Source of the DNA: Globodera rostochiensis
Lineage: Eukaryota; Nematoda; Chromadorea; Rhabditida; Heteroderidae
Direction: 5' to 3'
Length of the DNA stretch: 64,000 nucleotides
Assembly: GCA_018350325.1 (NCBI GenBank)
Contig: JAEVLN010000006.1
Span: 1,387,193 to 1,451,192, forward strand
The notes under the pieces were generated by a model. The model did not search any database, was not told the DNA's origin, and saw nothing but the letters and a program-made list of their open reading frames with translations. The translations under genes and the position numbers were made by a program. Below are positions 52,423 to 63,680 of this stretch, piece by piece (within the stretch, counting starts at the first letter, position 1; each line of letters starts with the position of its first letter).

Positions 52423-53105
52423 TGTCGGAACTCACGTCCGATGCTCAAATAATTTGATCATTGGGCGGGAAAATTGATCGGGGAAGCAATGTGATCGGGA
52501 CGGTTCCACTGTCACCCCCCCCATTTGTTCGCCCGATTTGCGGTTGGCGTTAACAGCCACACCCAATTCTCCCCACAATTTGCGCACAATTCGCCTAATC
52601 GCCCCCATCAATCACATTTAACTGTTGCGAATGCGCAACATTTGCCCCAAAAACCTGTCCTCCCCCCGTCATCACCCGACCTTTAGGACCATTTCAAGAC
52701 TATTTAAGCGTTCGCCCTACCCCCCATTTTGGTTCCTTTTGTCCCCAAATTTCCCCGTGAATAAACCTTTGTCTATTCAAGTGCCCAACAGCCAGTCAAT
52801 CCCCCTGCCCCGCATTCCACCAATCCGTGAATTCTTTTGCATCAGTTACTATTAATTAATTCGAATTGAGACTCAACCGAGGTCGAGCCAATTCAAAATT
52901 TATATAATTTATATTCGAAAACACAAAAATACAATTTTGGCCATTTTTGACAATTCTGTAAAATGATCAGTTTTGATCCGAATTTTTTGATTTTGACATT
53001 TTTGAAATCAGCTCGTCGAGCCGAGTCGAAATATATATAGTTTGTTGAGGAAAACACAAAAACACAAAATCACCCCAAACTCCCATCTGTGGCCCAGCTC
53101 CCACA
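52423..53105 (+). repeat. BEL 3' LTR, interrupted by a 254-bp insert
   Basis: Matches the 5' LTR up to CCGCATT (52816) and resumes with CACCCCAAACTCCC at 53071, ending CCCACA. The insert is described separately. Confidence 0.9.
52817..53070. mobile_element. 254-bp insert in the 3' LTR
   Basis: AT-rich, with two imperfect internal repeats (GGTCGAGCCAATTC..AAACACAAAAATACA and CGTCGAGCCGAGTCG..AAACACAAAAACACA). No clear terminal repeats or target duplication. It is absent from the 5' LTR, so it arrived after or during integration. Confidence 0.75.
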
Positions 53106-53162
53106 GCTGAATTGATGTTTTTGATGAAAAAGCATCCAACGGCGTTCAGCCCACACAAAATC

Positions 53163-53498
53163 TCGGCCTCCGGGATCGGCAAATGTTGAGGTCCGAAAGG
53201 CAATCTCGAAATGCATGTTTTTGCGCATGTTCTCGATCTCTTCTTCCTTTTCCTCCGCCTCTTTTAGCGCTGTTTGCGGTTTACGGATCTCGCCCGCCAG
53301 ACGCGCATTCTGCAATGCAACAAATACAAACACTTGGCAATTATTTGCCAGCTTCGCTTGCACCTCTAGGTCCAACTCGTGCAGTTTGCGGGTTGCGTCA
53401 GCAAGCGCGGCCTTGGTCTCGTGCAGGTCGTCCTGCAACTTTTTGTTCTCGCGCGCACGTATCTCCTGCTCGACGGCCTTCTCGTAAAGATGCTTCAT
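53163..53498 (-). pseudogene. Intermediate-filament-like coiled-coil fragment, left arm
   Basis: Mirror of 61683-62018. On this side the [10 protein letters not shown] sequence follows directly, without the 125-bp segment present in the right arm. Confidence 0.5.
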
Positions 53499-53499
53499 T

Positions 53500-53965
53500 T
53501 TCTGAAGCTTGACGAGTGCGCTGCCTAGCTCACTTTAACGATATGATATGAATATTATGAAATGAATTTAACCAAAAATAATGATGCCACCTCATTGACG
53601 GCGATTTGTATAGAGCCCCGCCATGCGTGCTGGTGTTACGGTACAAAATGTTGATGTTGCTCATCACGACGGAGGAGTGGAAGTATGGGACAGAAAACTA
53701 AAAGCAGACGCGCTTCACAGAACCGAAAATGTTTCAAAATTAGCGCATGTATCTATACACAGAAAGGGGTAAAATTTGTTTGACACAGCCCCTCTCCCAA
53801 ATAATGTCATTTTGTAAATAAGAAATACAGGTTCTGATAAATAGGCTTAAAGACAACAGACAAAATCTCGACAACAATCTATGTCAAAAATTCCGAAGGG
53901 AAGAGCTTTGATTATGATCGAATCGGTTGTGATCCAGTATTTATAAGGTTTCTGTTTTGCTTAGT
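53500..53965. other. Left flank of the unit array
   Basis: Includes spacer sequence C (CAGACGCGCTTCACAGAACC to TTTGCTTAGT), which also separates the units at 56204-56472 and 58707-58975 and lies inverted at 61216-61490. It contains a TATTTATAAGG TATA-like motif about 30 bases before AGTCAGT. Confidence 0.6.
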
Positions 53966-56203
53966 CTTGAGCAGTCAGTGAGTGATTCACAGCACACATT
54001 TCTGGTAAGAGGGGGAAGGGCTGGTCTGAGAGCTGGCGGAAACGTAAAGACAAAAATAAACATGTCGCCGCGTTGGGTGGGAGGGGGGGGCAAACTGAGG
54101 ATCCCGGGCGAGCAGGAAAAAAAGACAGATGCTTCTTCTCCCTCCCCGTTAATTTGCTTTTGCTTTTCCCGTCCAATTCTTAGGGGGGACGAAAAGCCTC
54201 ATAGATTGTTTTTAATTTTCTGGGTTTTCAATATGTTTTGAGCGTCAGTGATTCACAGCACGCATTTCTGGAAAGTGGGGGGAAGGGCTTGTCTGAGAGT
54301 GGGCGGAATCGTGAAGATAAAATGAACCCATCGCCGTCAGGGAAAAAGAGAAGGGCTGAGAGCCGCCATTTGGGCGTTTACTAGCCCCATCGGCGGGGGC
54401 GTAAACGCCCTCCACCTTTTCTCGTGAAAATTCGCCGTCCCAGACTCCAAACCATACACAATTCATTTGCTTTCGTAATTTTAAATCATATTATTTTTTA
54501 TTAAAAATCCAAATTTTAAATTTTTTCATTTAAGTAATTTGCTTTTAAAATAAATCAATAAAATTTGAACAAAAATTCAACAAAATTAAGGAAAAATTTT
54601 AATAACATTTTTTTAGGTAAATATTTGCTTTCACAATTTTAAAACAATTATTTTTTATTAAAAATCCAAATTTTTAAATTTTTCATTTAAGTAATTTGCT
54701 TTTAAAATAAATAATTCTTTAAATCATATACCATTCGACTCAGCTAGGACTCTGGTCCTTTGAACAAAGCTGATGATATATTATTGGATCAAATAAAAAT
54801 TTGAACAAAAATTCAACCAAATTACAAAATTCAGGAAAAATTTTAATGAAATTTTTTTAGGTAATATTTGCTTTCATTATTTTAAAACATAATTATTTTT
54901 TATTAAATATCCAAAAATTTTAAATTTTTTCATTTAAGTAATTTGCTTTTAAAATAAATAATTATTTTTTGACCAATTTAAACTGGACATGGTTGCGTTT
55001 AAAATAGCAACCTTTTGAAAATAAATTGGTCCCAATTTTGTTTTGACGGAAAGCCTAAGAATACTGCTTTGCTAAGGGTGGGGGTAGGGGTCGGCGGTGA
55101 CGATAGGCGCATCCGAGTAAATGTTAATTTTTGATTCAATTTGTTGAAAGCTTAACAAACAAAAGCTTTTTTGCCAACTGAAGAGAGCAGCAGTAAACGA
55201 GTGGAATAAAAAGAGTGCACCAAGTATGAAGTACTCGCATAGTTTTGCTGGTTTCATTTGCTTTGCCGGTTTCATTAGCTTTGCTCATTGGATTCAGACT
55301 CCAAATCGTACATAAATCATATACCAATCGACGCCCGCGTTAAGGGTTTGTCAACTTTGGAGGGCTATAACATTTTTAGTAGATTCTTGCGCGCTAAAAA
55401 AATTCAGCATCGTGCTCTAGAGTCCTAGCTGAGTCGAATGGTATATGATTTAAAAGAATTATTTATTTTAAAAGCAAATTACTTAAATGAAAAATTTAAA
55501 AATTTTGATTTTTAATAAAAAATAATTGTTTTAAAATTGTGAAAGCAAATATTTACCTAAAAAAATGTTATTAAAATTTTTCCTTAATTTTGTTGAATTT
55601 TTGTTCAAATTTTTATTGATTTATTTTAAAAGCAAATTACTTAAATGAAAAAATTTAAAATTTGGATTTTTAATAAAAAATAATATGATTTAAAATTACG
55701 AAAGCAAATGAATTGTGTATGGTTTGGAGTCTGGGACGGCGAATTTTCACGAGAAAAGGTGGAGGGCGTTTACGCCCCCGCCGATGGGGCTAGTAAACGC
55801 CCAAATGGCGGCTTTCAGCCCTTCTCTTTTTCCCTGACGGCGATGGGTTTATTTTATCTTCACGATTCCGCCCACTCTCAGACAAGCCCTTCCCCCCACT
55901 TTCCAGAAATGCGTGCTGTGAATCACTGACGCTCAAAACATAATTGAAAACCCAGAAAATTAAAAACAATCTATGAGGCTTTTCCCTAAGAATTGGACGG
56001 GAAAAGCAAAAGCAAATTAACGGGGAGGGAGAAGAAGCATCTGTCTTTTTTTCCTGCTCGCCCGGGATCCTCAGTTTGCCCCCCCCCTCCCACCCAACGC
56101 GGCGACATGTTTATTTTTGTCTTTACGTTTCCGCCAGCCTTAGACCAGCCCTTCCCCCTCTTACCAGAAATGTGTGCTGTGAATCACTCACTGACTGCTC
56201 AAG
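53966..56203. repeat. Foldback unit 1 (inverted arms, interior flipped)
   Basis: Arms of about 785 bp (53966-54753 and 55419-56203) are reverse complements. The 665-bp interior (54754-55418) runs opposite to the interiors of units 2 and 3. Both interior borders carry AGAGTCCTAGCTGAGTC in inverted orientation. The arms contain a 10-bp perfect stem GGGCGTTTAC / GTAAACGCCC. Open frames here repeat in every unit and have no domain. Confidence 0.88.
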
Positions 56204-56472
56204 AACTAAAAGCAGACGCGCTTCACAGAACCGAAAATGTTTCAAAATTAGCGCATGTATCTATACACAGAAAGGGGTAAAATTTGTTTGCACAGCCCCT
56301 CTCCCAAATAATGTCATTTTGTAAATAAGAAATACAGGTTCTGATAAATAGGCTTAAAGACAACAGACAAAATCTCGACAACAATCTATGTCAAAAATTC
56401 CGAAGGGAAGAGCTTTGATTATGATCGAATCGGTTGTGATCCAGTATTTATAAGGTTTCTGTTTTGCTTAGT

Positions 56473-58706
56473 CTTGAGCAGTCAGTGAGTGATTCACAGC
56501 ACACATTTCTGGTAAGAGGGGGAAGGGCTGGTCTAAGGCTGGCGGAAACGTAAAGACAAAAATAAACATGTCGCCGCGTTGGGTGGGAGGGGGGGGGGCA
56601 AACTGAGGATCCCGGGCGAGCAGGAAAAAAAGACAGATGCTTCTTCTCCCTCCCCGTTAATTTGCTTTTGCTTTTCCCGTCCAATTCTTAGGGAAAAGCC
56701 TCATAGATTGTTTTTAATTTTCTGGGTTTTCAATTATGTTTTGAGCGTCAGTGATTCACAGCACGCATTTCTGGAAAGTGGGGGGAAGGGCTTGTCTGAG
56801 AGTGGGCGGAATCGTGAAGATAAAATAAACCCATCGCCGTCAGGGAAAAAGAGAAGGGCTGAAAGCCGCCATTTGGGCGTTTACTAGCCCCATCGGCGGG
56901 GGCGTAAACGCCCTCCACCTTTTCTCGTGAAAATTCGCCGTCCCAGACTCCAAACCATACACAATTCATTTGCTTTCGTAATTTTAAATCATATTATTTT
57001 TTATTAAAAATCCAAATTTTAAATTTTTTCATTTAAGTAATTTGCTTTTAAAATAAATCAATAAAAATTTGAACAAAAATTCAACAAAATTAAGGAAAAA
57101 TTTTAATAACATTTTTTTAGGTAAATATTTGCTTTCACAATTTTAAAACAATTATTTTTTATTAAAAATCAAAATTTTTAAATTTTTCATTTAAGTAATT
57201 TGCTTTTAAAATAAATAATTCTTTTAAATCATATACCATTCGACTCAGCTAGGACTCTAGAGCACGATGCTGAATTTTTTTAGCGCGCAAGAATCTACTA
57301 AAAATGTTATAGCCCTCCAAAGTTGACAAACCCTTAACGCGGGCGTCGATTGGTATATGATTTATGTACGATTTGGAGTCTGAATCCAATGAGCAAAGCT
57401 AATGAAACCGGCAAAGCAAATGAAACCAGCAAAACTATGCGAGTACTTCATACTTGGTGCACTCTTTTTATTCCACTCGTTTACTGCTGCTCTCTTCAGT
57501 TGGCAAAAAAGCTTTTGTTTGTTAAGCTTTCAACAAATTGAATCAAAAATTAACATTTACTCGGATGCGCCTATCGTCACCGCCGACCCCTACCCCCACC
57601 CTTAGCAAAGCAGTATTCTTAGGCTTTCCGTCAAAACAAAATTGGGACCAATTTATTTTCAAAAGGTTGCTATTTTAAACGCAACCATGTCCAGTTTAAA
57701 TTGGTCAAAAAATAATTATTTATTTTAAAAGCAAATTACTTAAATGAAAAAATTTAAAATTTTTGGATATTTAATAAAAAATAATTATGTTTTAAAATAA
57801 TGAAAGCAAATATTACCTAAAAAAATTTCATTAAAATTTTTCCTGAATTTTGTAATTTGGTTGAATTTTTGTTCAAATTTTTATTTGATCCAATAATATA
57901 TCATCAGCTTTGTTCAAAGGACCAGAGTCCTAGCTGAGTCGAATGGTATATGATTTAAAGAATTATTTATTTTAAAAGCAAATTACTTAAATGAAAAATT
58001 TAAAAATTTGGATTTTTAATAAAAAATAATTGTTTTAAAATTGTGAAAGCAAATATTTACCTAAAAAAATGTTATTAAAATTTTTCCTTAATTTTGTTGA
58101 ATTTTTGTTCAAATTTTATTGATTTATTTTAAAAGCAAATTACTTAAATGAAAAAATTTAAAATTTGGATTTTTAATAAAAAATAATATGATTTAAAATT
58201 ACGAAAGCAAATGAATTGTGTATGGTTTGGAGTCTGGGACGGCGAATTTTCACGAGAAAAGGTGGAGGGCGTTTACGCCCCCGCCGATGGGGCTAGTAAA
58301 CGCCCAAATGGCGGCTCTCAGCCCTTCTCTTTTTCCCTGACGGCGATGGGTTCATTTTATCTTCACGATTCCGCCCACTCTCAGACAAGCCCTTCCCCCC
58401 ACTTTCCAGAAATGCGTGCTGTGAATCACTGACGCTCAAAACATAATTGAAAACCCAGAAAATTAAAAACAATCTATGAGGCTTTTCCCTAAGAATTGGA
58501 CGGGAAAAGCAAAAGCAAATTAACGGGGAGGGAGAAGAAGCATCTGTCTTTTTTTCCTGCTCGCCCGGGATCCTCAGTTTGCCCCCCCCCTCCCACCCAA
58601 CGCGGCGACATGTTTATTTTTGTCTTTACGTTTCCGCCAGCCTTAGACCAGCCCTTCCCCCTCTTACCAGAAATGTGTGCTGTGAATCACTCACTGACTG
58701 CTCAAG
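56473..58706. repeat. Foldback unit 2
   Basis: Same arms as unit 1, with the interior at 57259-57923 in forward orientation. The whole palindrome 2 is symmetric about 57590, inside this interior. The period to unit 3 is about 2503-2504 bp with very few differences. Confidence 0.88.
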
Positions 58707-58975
58707 AACTAAAAGCAGACGCGCTTCACAGAACCGAAAATGTTTCAAAATTAGCGCATGTATCTATACACAGAAAGGGGTAAAATTTGTTTGCACAGCC
58801 CCTCTCCCAAATAATGTCATTTTGTAAATAAGAAATACAGGTTCTGATAAATAGGCTTAAAGACAACAGACAAAATCTCGACAACAATCTATGTCAAAAA
58901 TTCCGAAGGGAAGAGCTTTGATTATGATCGAATCGGTTGTGATCCAGTATTTATAAGGTTTCTGTTTTGCTTAGT

Positions 58976-61215
58976 CTTGAGCAGTCAGTGAGTGATTCAC
59001 AGCACACATTTCTGGTAAGAGGGGGAAGGGCTGGTCTAAGGCTGGCGGAAACGTAAAGACAAAAATAAACATGTCGCCGCGTTGGGTGGGAGGGGGGGGG
59101 GGCAAACTGAGGATCCCGGGCGAGCAGGAAAAAAAGACAGATGCTTCTTCTCCCTCCCCGTTAATTTGCTTTTGCTTTTCCCGTCCAATTCTTAGGGAAA
59201 AGCCTCATAGATTGTTTTTAATTTTCTGGGTTTTCAATTATGTTTTGAGCGTCAGTGATTCACAGCACGCATTTCTGGAAAGTGGGGGGAAGGGCTTGTC
59301 TGAGAGTGGGCGGAATCGTGAAGATAAAATAAACCCATCGCCGTCAGGGAAAAAGAGAAGGGCTGAAAGCCGCCATTTGGGCGTTTACTAGCCCCATCGG
59401 CGGGGGCGTAAACGCCCTCCACCTTTTCTCGTGAAAATTCGCCGTCCCAGACTCCAAACCATACACAATTCATTTGCTTTCGTAATTTTAAATCATATTA
59501 TTTTTTATTAAAAATCCAAATTTTAAATTTTTTCATTTAAGTAATTTGCTTTTAAAATAAATCAATAAAAATTTGAACAAAAATTCAACAAAATTAAGGA
59601 AAAATTTTAATAACATTTTTTTAGGTAAATATTTGCTTTCACAATTTTAAAACAATTATTTTTTATTAAAAATCAAAATTTTTAAATTTTTCATTTAAGT
59701 AATTTGCTTTTAAAATAAATAATTCTTTTAAATCATATACCATTCGACTCAGCTAGGACTCTAGAGCACGATGCTGAATTTTTTTAGCGCGCAAGAATCT
59801 ACTAAAAATGTTATAGCCCTCCAAAGTTGACAAACCCTTAACGCGGGCGTCGATTGGTATATGATTTATGTACGATTTGGAGTCTGAATCCAATGAGCAA
59901 AGCTAATGAAACCGGCAAAGCAAATGAAACCAGCAAAACTATGCGAGTACTTCATACTTGGTGCACTCTTTTTATTCCACTCGTTTACTGCTGCTCTCTT
60001 CAGTTGGCAAAAAAGCTTTTGTTTGTTAAGCTTTCAACAAATTGAATCAAAAATTAACATTTACTCGGATGCGCCTATCGTCACCGCCGACCCCTACCCC
60101 CACCCTTAGCAAAGCAGTATTCTTAGGCTTTCCGTCAAAACAAAATTGGGACCAATTTATTTTCAAAAGGTTGCTATTTTAAACGCAACCATGTCCAGTT
60201 TAAATTGGTCAAAAAATAATTATTTATTTTAAAAGCAAATTACTTAAATGAAAAAATTTAAAATTTTTGGATATTTAATAAAAAATAATTATGTTTTAAA
60301 ATAATGAAAGCAAATATTACCTAAAAAAATTTCATTAAAATTTTTCCTGAATTTTGTAATTTGGTTGAATTTTTGTTCAAATTTTTATTTGATCCAATAA
60401 TATATCATCAGCTTTGTTCAAAGGACCAGAGTCCTAGCTGAGTCGAATGGTATATGATTTAAAGAATTATTTATTTTAAAAGCAAATTACTTAAATGAAA
60501 AATTTAAAAATTTGGATTTTTAATAAAAAATAATTGTTTTAAAATTGTGAAAGCAAATATTTACCTAAAAAAATGTTATTAAAATTTTTCCTTAATTTTG
60601 TTGAATTTTTGTTCAAATTTTATTGATTTATTTTAAAAGCAAATTACTTAAATGAAAAAATTTAAAATTTGGATTTTTAATAAAAAATAATATGATTTAA
60701 AATTACGAAAGCAAATGAATTGTGTATGGTTTGGAGTCTGGGACGGCGAATTTTCACGAGAAAAGGTGGAGGGCGTTTACGCCCCCGCCGATGGGGCTAG
60801 TAAACGCCCAAATGGCGGCTCTCAGCCCTTCTCTTTTTCCCTGACGGCGATGGGTTCATTTTATCTTCACGATTCCGCCCACTCTCAGACAAGCCCTTCC
60901 CCCCACTTTCCAGAAATGCGTGCTGTGAATCACTGACGCTCAAAACATATTGAAAACCCAGAAAATTAAAAACAATCTATGAGGCTTTTCGTCCCCCCTA
61001 AGAATTGGACGGGAAAAGCAAAAGCAAATTAACGGGGAGGGGGAAGAAGCATCTGTCTTTTTTTCCTGCTCGCCCGGGATCCTCAGTTTGCCCCCCCCTC
61101 CCACCCAACGCGGCGACATGTTTATTTTTGTCTTTACGTTTCCGCCAGCTCTCAGACCAGCCCTTCCCCCTCTTACCAGAAATGTGTGCTGTGAATCACT
61201 CACTGACTGCTCAAG
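58976..61215. repeat. Foldback unit 3
   Basis: Direct repeat of unit 2 (interior 59763-60427 forward) and exact mirror of unit 1. It shares with unit 1 the small variant CGTCCCCCCTAAGAATTGG in the outer arm (60990-61008), where units 1 and 2 inner arms have CCCTAAGAATTGG. Confidence 0.88.
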
Positions 61216-61682
61216 ACTAAGCAAAACAGAAACCTTATAAATACTGGATCACAACCGATTCGATCATAATCAAAGCTCTTCCCTTCGGAATTTTTGACAT
61301 AGATTGTTGTCGAGATTTTGTCTGTTGTCTTTAAGCCTATTTATCAGAACCTGTATTTCTTATTTACAAAATGACATTATTTGGGAGAGGGGCTGTGTCA
61401 AACAAATTTTACCCCTTTCTGTGTATAGATACATGCGCTAATTTTGAAACATTTTCGGTTCTGTGAAGCGCGTCTGCTTTTAGTTTTCTGTCCCATACTT
61501 CCACTCCTCCGTCGTGATGAGCAACATCAACATTTTGTACCGTAACACCAGCACGCATGGCGGGGCTCTATACAAATCGCCGTCAATGAGGTGGCATCAT
61601 TATTTTTGGTTAAATTCATTTCATAATATTCATATCATATCGTTAAAGTGAGCTAGGCAGCGCACTCGTCAAGCTTCAAAAA

Positions 61683-62018
61683 ATGAAGCATCTTTACGAG
61701 AAGGCCGTCGAGCAGGAGATACGTGCGCGCGAGAACAAAAAGTTGCAGGACGACCTGCACGAGACCAAGGCCGCGCTTGCTGACGCAACCCGCAAACTGC
61801 ACGAGTTGGACCTAGAGGTGCAAGCGAAGCTGGCAAATAATTGCCAAGTGTTTGTATTTGTTGCATTGCAGAATGCGCGTCTGGCGGGCGAGATCCGTAA
61901 ACCGCAAACAGCGCTAAAAGAGGCGGAGGAAAAGGAAGAAGAGATCGAGAACATGCGCAAAAACATGCATTTCGAGATTGCCTTTCGGACCTCAACATTT
62001 GCCGATCCCGGTATATAG
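61683..62018 (+). pseudogene. Intermediate-filament/lamin-like coiled-coil fragment
   Basis: Reads [18 protein letters not shown], then a heptad-rich helix ([20 protein letters not shown]), LEVQAKLAN, a short Phe/Val-rich stretch that looks like a retained mini-intron ending GCATTGCAG, then [17 protein letters not shown] and [12 protein letters not shown]. The pattern fits coil segments of nematode lamins or intermediate filaments, but head and tail are missing. It is probably a captured gene fragment. Both arms carry it. Confidence 0.45.
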
Positions 62019-62144
62019 TAGTGTCAAAGGATTTGATCTGATTAGATTTGAGGAGGGGCTGATTAGAGCAGATCTTTTTGGCCTCGGAGCCCTTAAGGGG
62101 ACGATGACAAAACAGTATTTTTGTACATTCCACAGATGCCCGAA

Positions 62145-62277
62145 TGAAGGCCGAGATTTTGTGTGGGCTGAACGCCGTTGGATGCTTTTTCATCAAAAAC
62201 ATCAATTCAGCTATTAATAACAATGTTTCTAAATCAGCTTTGAACAGTGGCTTGGCACCAGTGTACTTGACGGCTAA
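62145..62277 (-). pseudogene. Exon-like fragment, intact in right arm, split by BEL in left arm
   Basis: On the minus strand, after a TTTTTAG acceptor, it reads AVKYTGAKPLFKADLETL and then [19 protein letters not shown]. The left-arm copy (42864-42929 plus 53106-53175, plus strand) is interrupted by the retrotransposon. Product unknown. Confidence 0.4.
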
Positions 62278-62367
62278 AAATTGAATCAATTTATTTCTCT
62301 ATTTGATTTCTTTATGAGGCTAATTTTATATTTAAAGTTCTTTCTTCAATTTTCTCATTCCTTACAG

Positions 62368-62521
62368 GTCAGCACGGAGTTACTGATCAATGATGAGGCA
62401 ATCACGGCGCGTTCCCAGCCGCAGGTCAGCATACAGGGCATGTTCAAGGCGCCGTTGTTGTGGTCACTTGTGTTGGGAGTGTCCATGATGCTGTCTCAGC
62501 AATTGAGCAAAATCAGCACGA
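62368..62521 (+). pseudogene. Sugar-transporter (MFS/GLUT-like) exon, right arm
   Basis: After CTTACAG the exon reads VSTELLINDEAITARSQPQ, then SIQGMFKAPLLWSL and VSMMLSQQLSKIST, and ends at a GTGAGT donor. This matches the GLUT segment between the intracellular loop and TM7 (PLL..SMQLSGIN-type motif; here the normally Gly position is Lys). Only this exon is recognisable, so it is a gene fragment. Confidence 0.6.
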
Positions 62522-62796
62522 GTGAGTATTGCTTTAAAGATCATGTAAATGTTTGGCATTTCATTTAGGGCCCAACTATCTGTCGTGCTACAGGGCCAGG
62601 TGGATAATTTTGGGGGAGAGGCTAGGTCCTTGGTTGCAGCGGGTTGAGGGGGGGTCTAACCTTCATAGATTTGATGACACCTTTTAACACCAGCAAACAT
62701 GGAAAGTTGTTTTTGCACAATAATTTACAAACACGGATTCGACCTTTTCTTAATTACAGTACGCGCCGTTGTGGGAGCACTAAAATAAAAGTCACC

Positions 62797-62991
62797 ATGG
62801 TGTTTCTTTTGTGCTTGCTCACTTCGCTACCCATGATTGAAGGAGTAAAGAGCAGAGTAAAAGCCGCCGCACAGAAAATTCGCAAAAATCCAAAAATGAC
62901 AGCAGCTGGTAGCATTTCAGCGGCAGTTCTGTCCCATAAACTCGCGCAAGCACTGGGCTCTGTGCTGGAAAAAAATGAAGGTGCTTCTTAA
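62797..62991 (+). CDS. Small secreted cationic peptide (64 aa), first exon or whole gene
   Basis: MVFLLCLLTSLPMIEG is a signal peptide. The mature part begins VKSRVKAAAQKIRKNPK, strongly basic, then a small-residue helix (AAGSISAAVLSHKLAQ) and ends KNEGAS. No cysteine follows the signal peptide. The mature 48 residues have the charge and helix pattern of linear membrane-active peptides, but no homology is claimed. A GTGCTT donor at GAAG|GT and an exon-like continuation at 63026-63178 (DKEAVFDKSNFEGSKVFEF) suggest a longer product with a possible frame problem at CATGGTGATAAG. Confidence 0.5.
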   Translation: MVFLLCLLTSLPMIEGVKSRVKAAAQKIRKNPKMTAAGSISAAVLSHKLAQALGSVLEKNEGAS

Positions 62992-63539
62992 TTATTGGCA
63001 TTATTTTAAATTTATTGTGTTCTAGAAGATAAATTCATTGACGTGTTTTTTCCCCACCTCTTTGACGCATGGTGATAAGGAGGCAGTTTTTGATAAATCC
63101 AACTTCGAAGGTTCCAAAGTATTTGAGTTTATGAAAAGAGCAGCGAACCGCCAGGTACTAGAGAACATCTGCTTTTTTGGTAAGAAACCAATTGTTTCAA
63201 TTTAAAAAAACAAAATTTAGCAAGAGATGGTGAAAGAAAATCGGTAAGCAACTCAAAAGAGGATATGATGCTTCTTCTCGTGCACAGCCTGGGAACAGGG
63301 CGAAAGATGGAATTGGACACATGTGACAAATGAGAAGAGCTAATTGCCCAAAGAAATAGGAATTTTTGATATAAACATTAATAGTATTAGATAAAACGAT
63401 TCTTTGAATTTTTTTGCAGATAACAAATTTTTATTGCAGTTATTGTTTGCATAATTAAAGCTTTTTAATTTTTTGTGATAGTTATTGGACAATATTTTTT
63501 GAAAAAAACATACATACTCGGTTTCTCTTATCAAGCTAT

Positions 63540-63680
63540 GCGAGTACTTCATACTTGTCCACTCTTTTTATTGCACTTGTTTACTGCTGCTCTCTTCAGT
63601 TAAGTAAAAAAGCTTTGGTTTGTTAAGCTTTCAACAAATTGAATCAAAAATTAACATTTACTCGGAGGCGCCTATCGTCA
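63540..63680. repeat. Palindrome boundary repeat (GGCGCC-core family)
   Basis: ATGCGAGTACTTCATACTT through AACATTTACTCGGAGGCGCC, also at 41512-41690 inverted and inside every unit interior (for example 57435-57590). Palindrome homology stops inside this repeat (CTATCGTCA). Confidence 0.75.

Larger units (their letters stand above)
42930..53105 (+). mobile_element. BEL/Pao LTR retrotransposon with env-like ORF, RT deleted
   Basis: Flanked by a GCTG duplication (42926-42929, 53106-53109; AGCTG if the LTR ends at CCCAC). The LTRs are near-identical (one substitution and two homopolymer-length differences counted), so insertion is recent. The order is LTR, leader, gag, protease, integrase, env-like, LTR. 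Reverse transcriptase and RNase H are absent, with the break near 46520-46540. The uninterrupted target survives in the other palindrome arm at about 62215. Confidence 0.93.
57591..63680. repeat. Giant palindrome 2, right arm
   Basis: Mirrors 53106-57590 (sum 115181), then 41512-42929. Right-arm-only segments: about 125 bp at 62012-62140 and 56 bp at 62760-62816. Left-arm-only: the BEL element. Confidence 0.9.

Noticed and set aside
53957..61224. Repeated 60-100-codon frames such as the one starting MNCVWFGVWDG
   Set aside because: They recur in every foldback unit in both orientations, partly overlapping on opposite strands, with no conserved domain or splice signals.
41512..63680. Palindrome as a sequencing artefact (template-complement chimera)
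   Set aside because: The arms differ by a 10-kb retrotransposon with its own TSD, by 125-bp and 56-bp segments and by point changes. Read-level proof is still needed, but a simple artefact would give identical arms.
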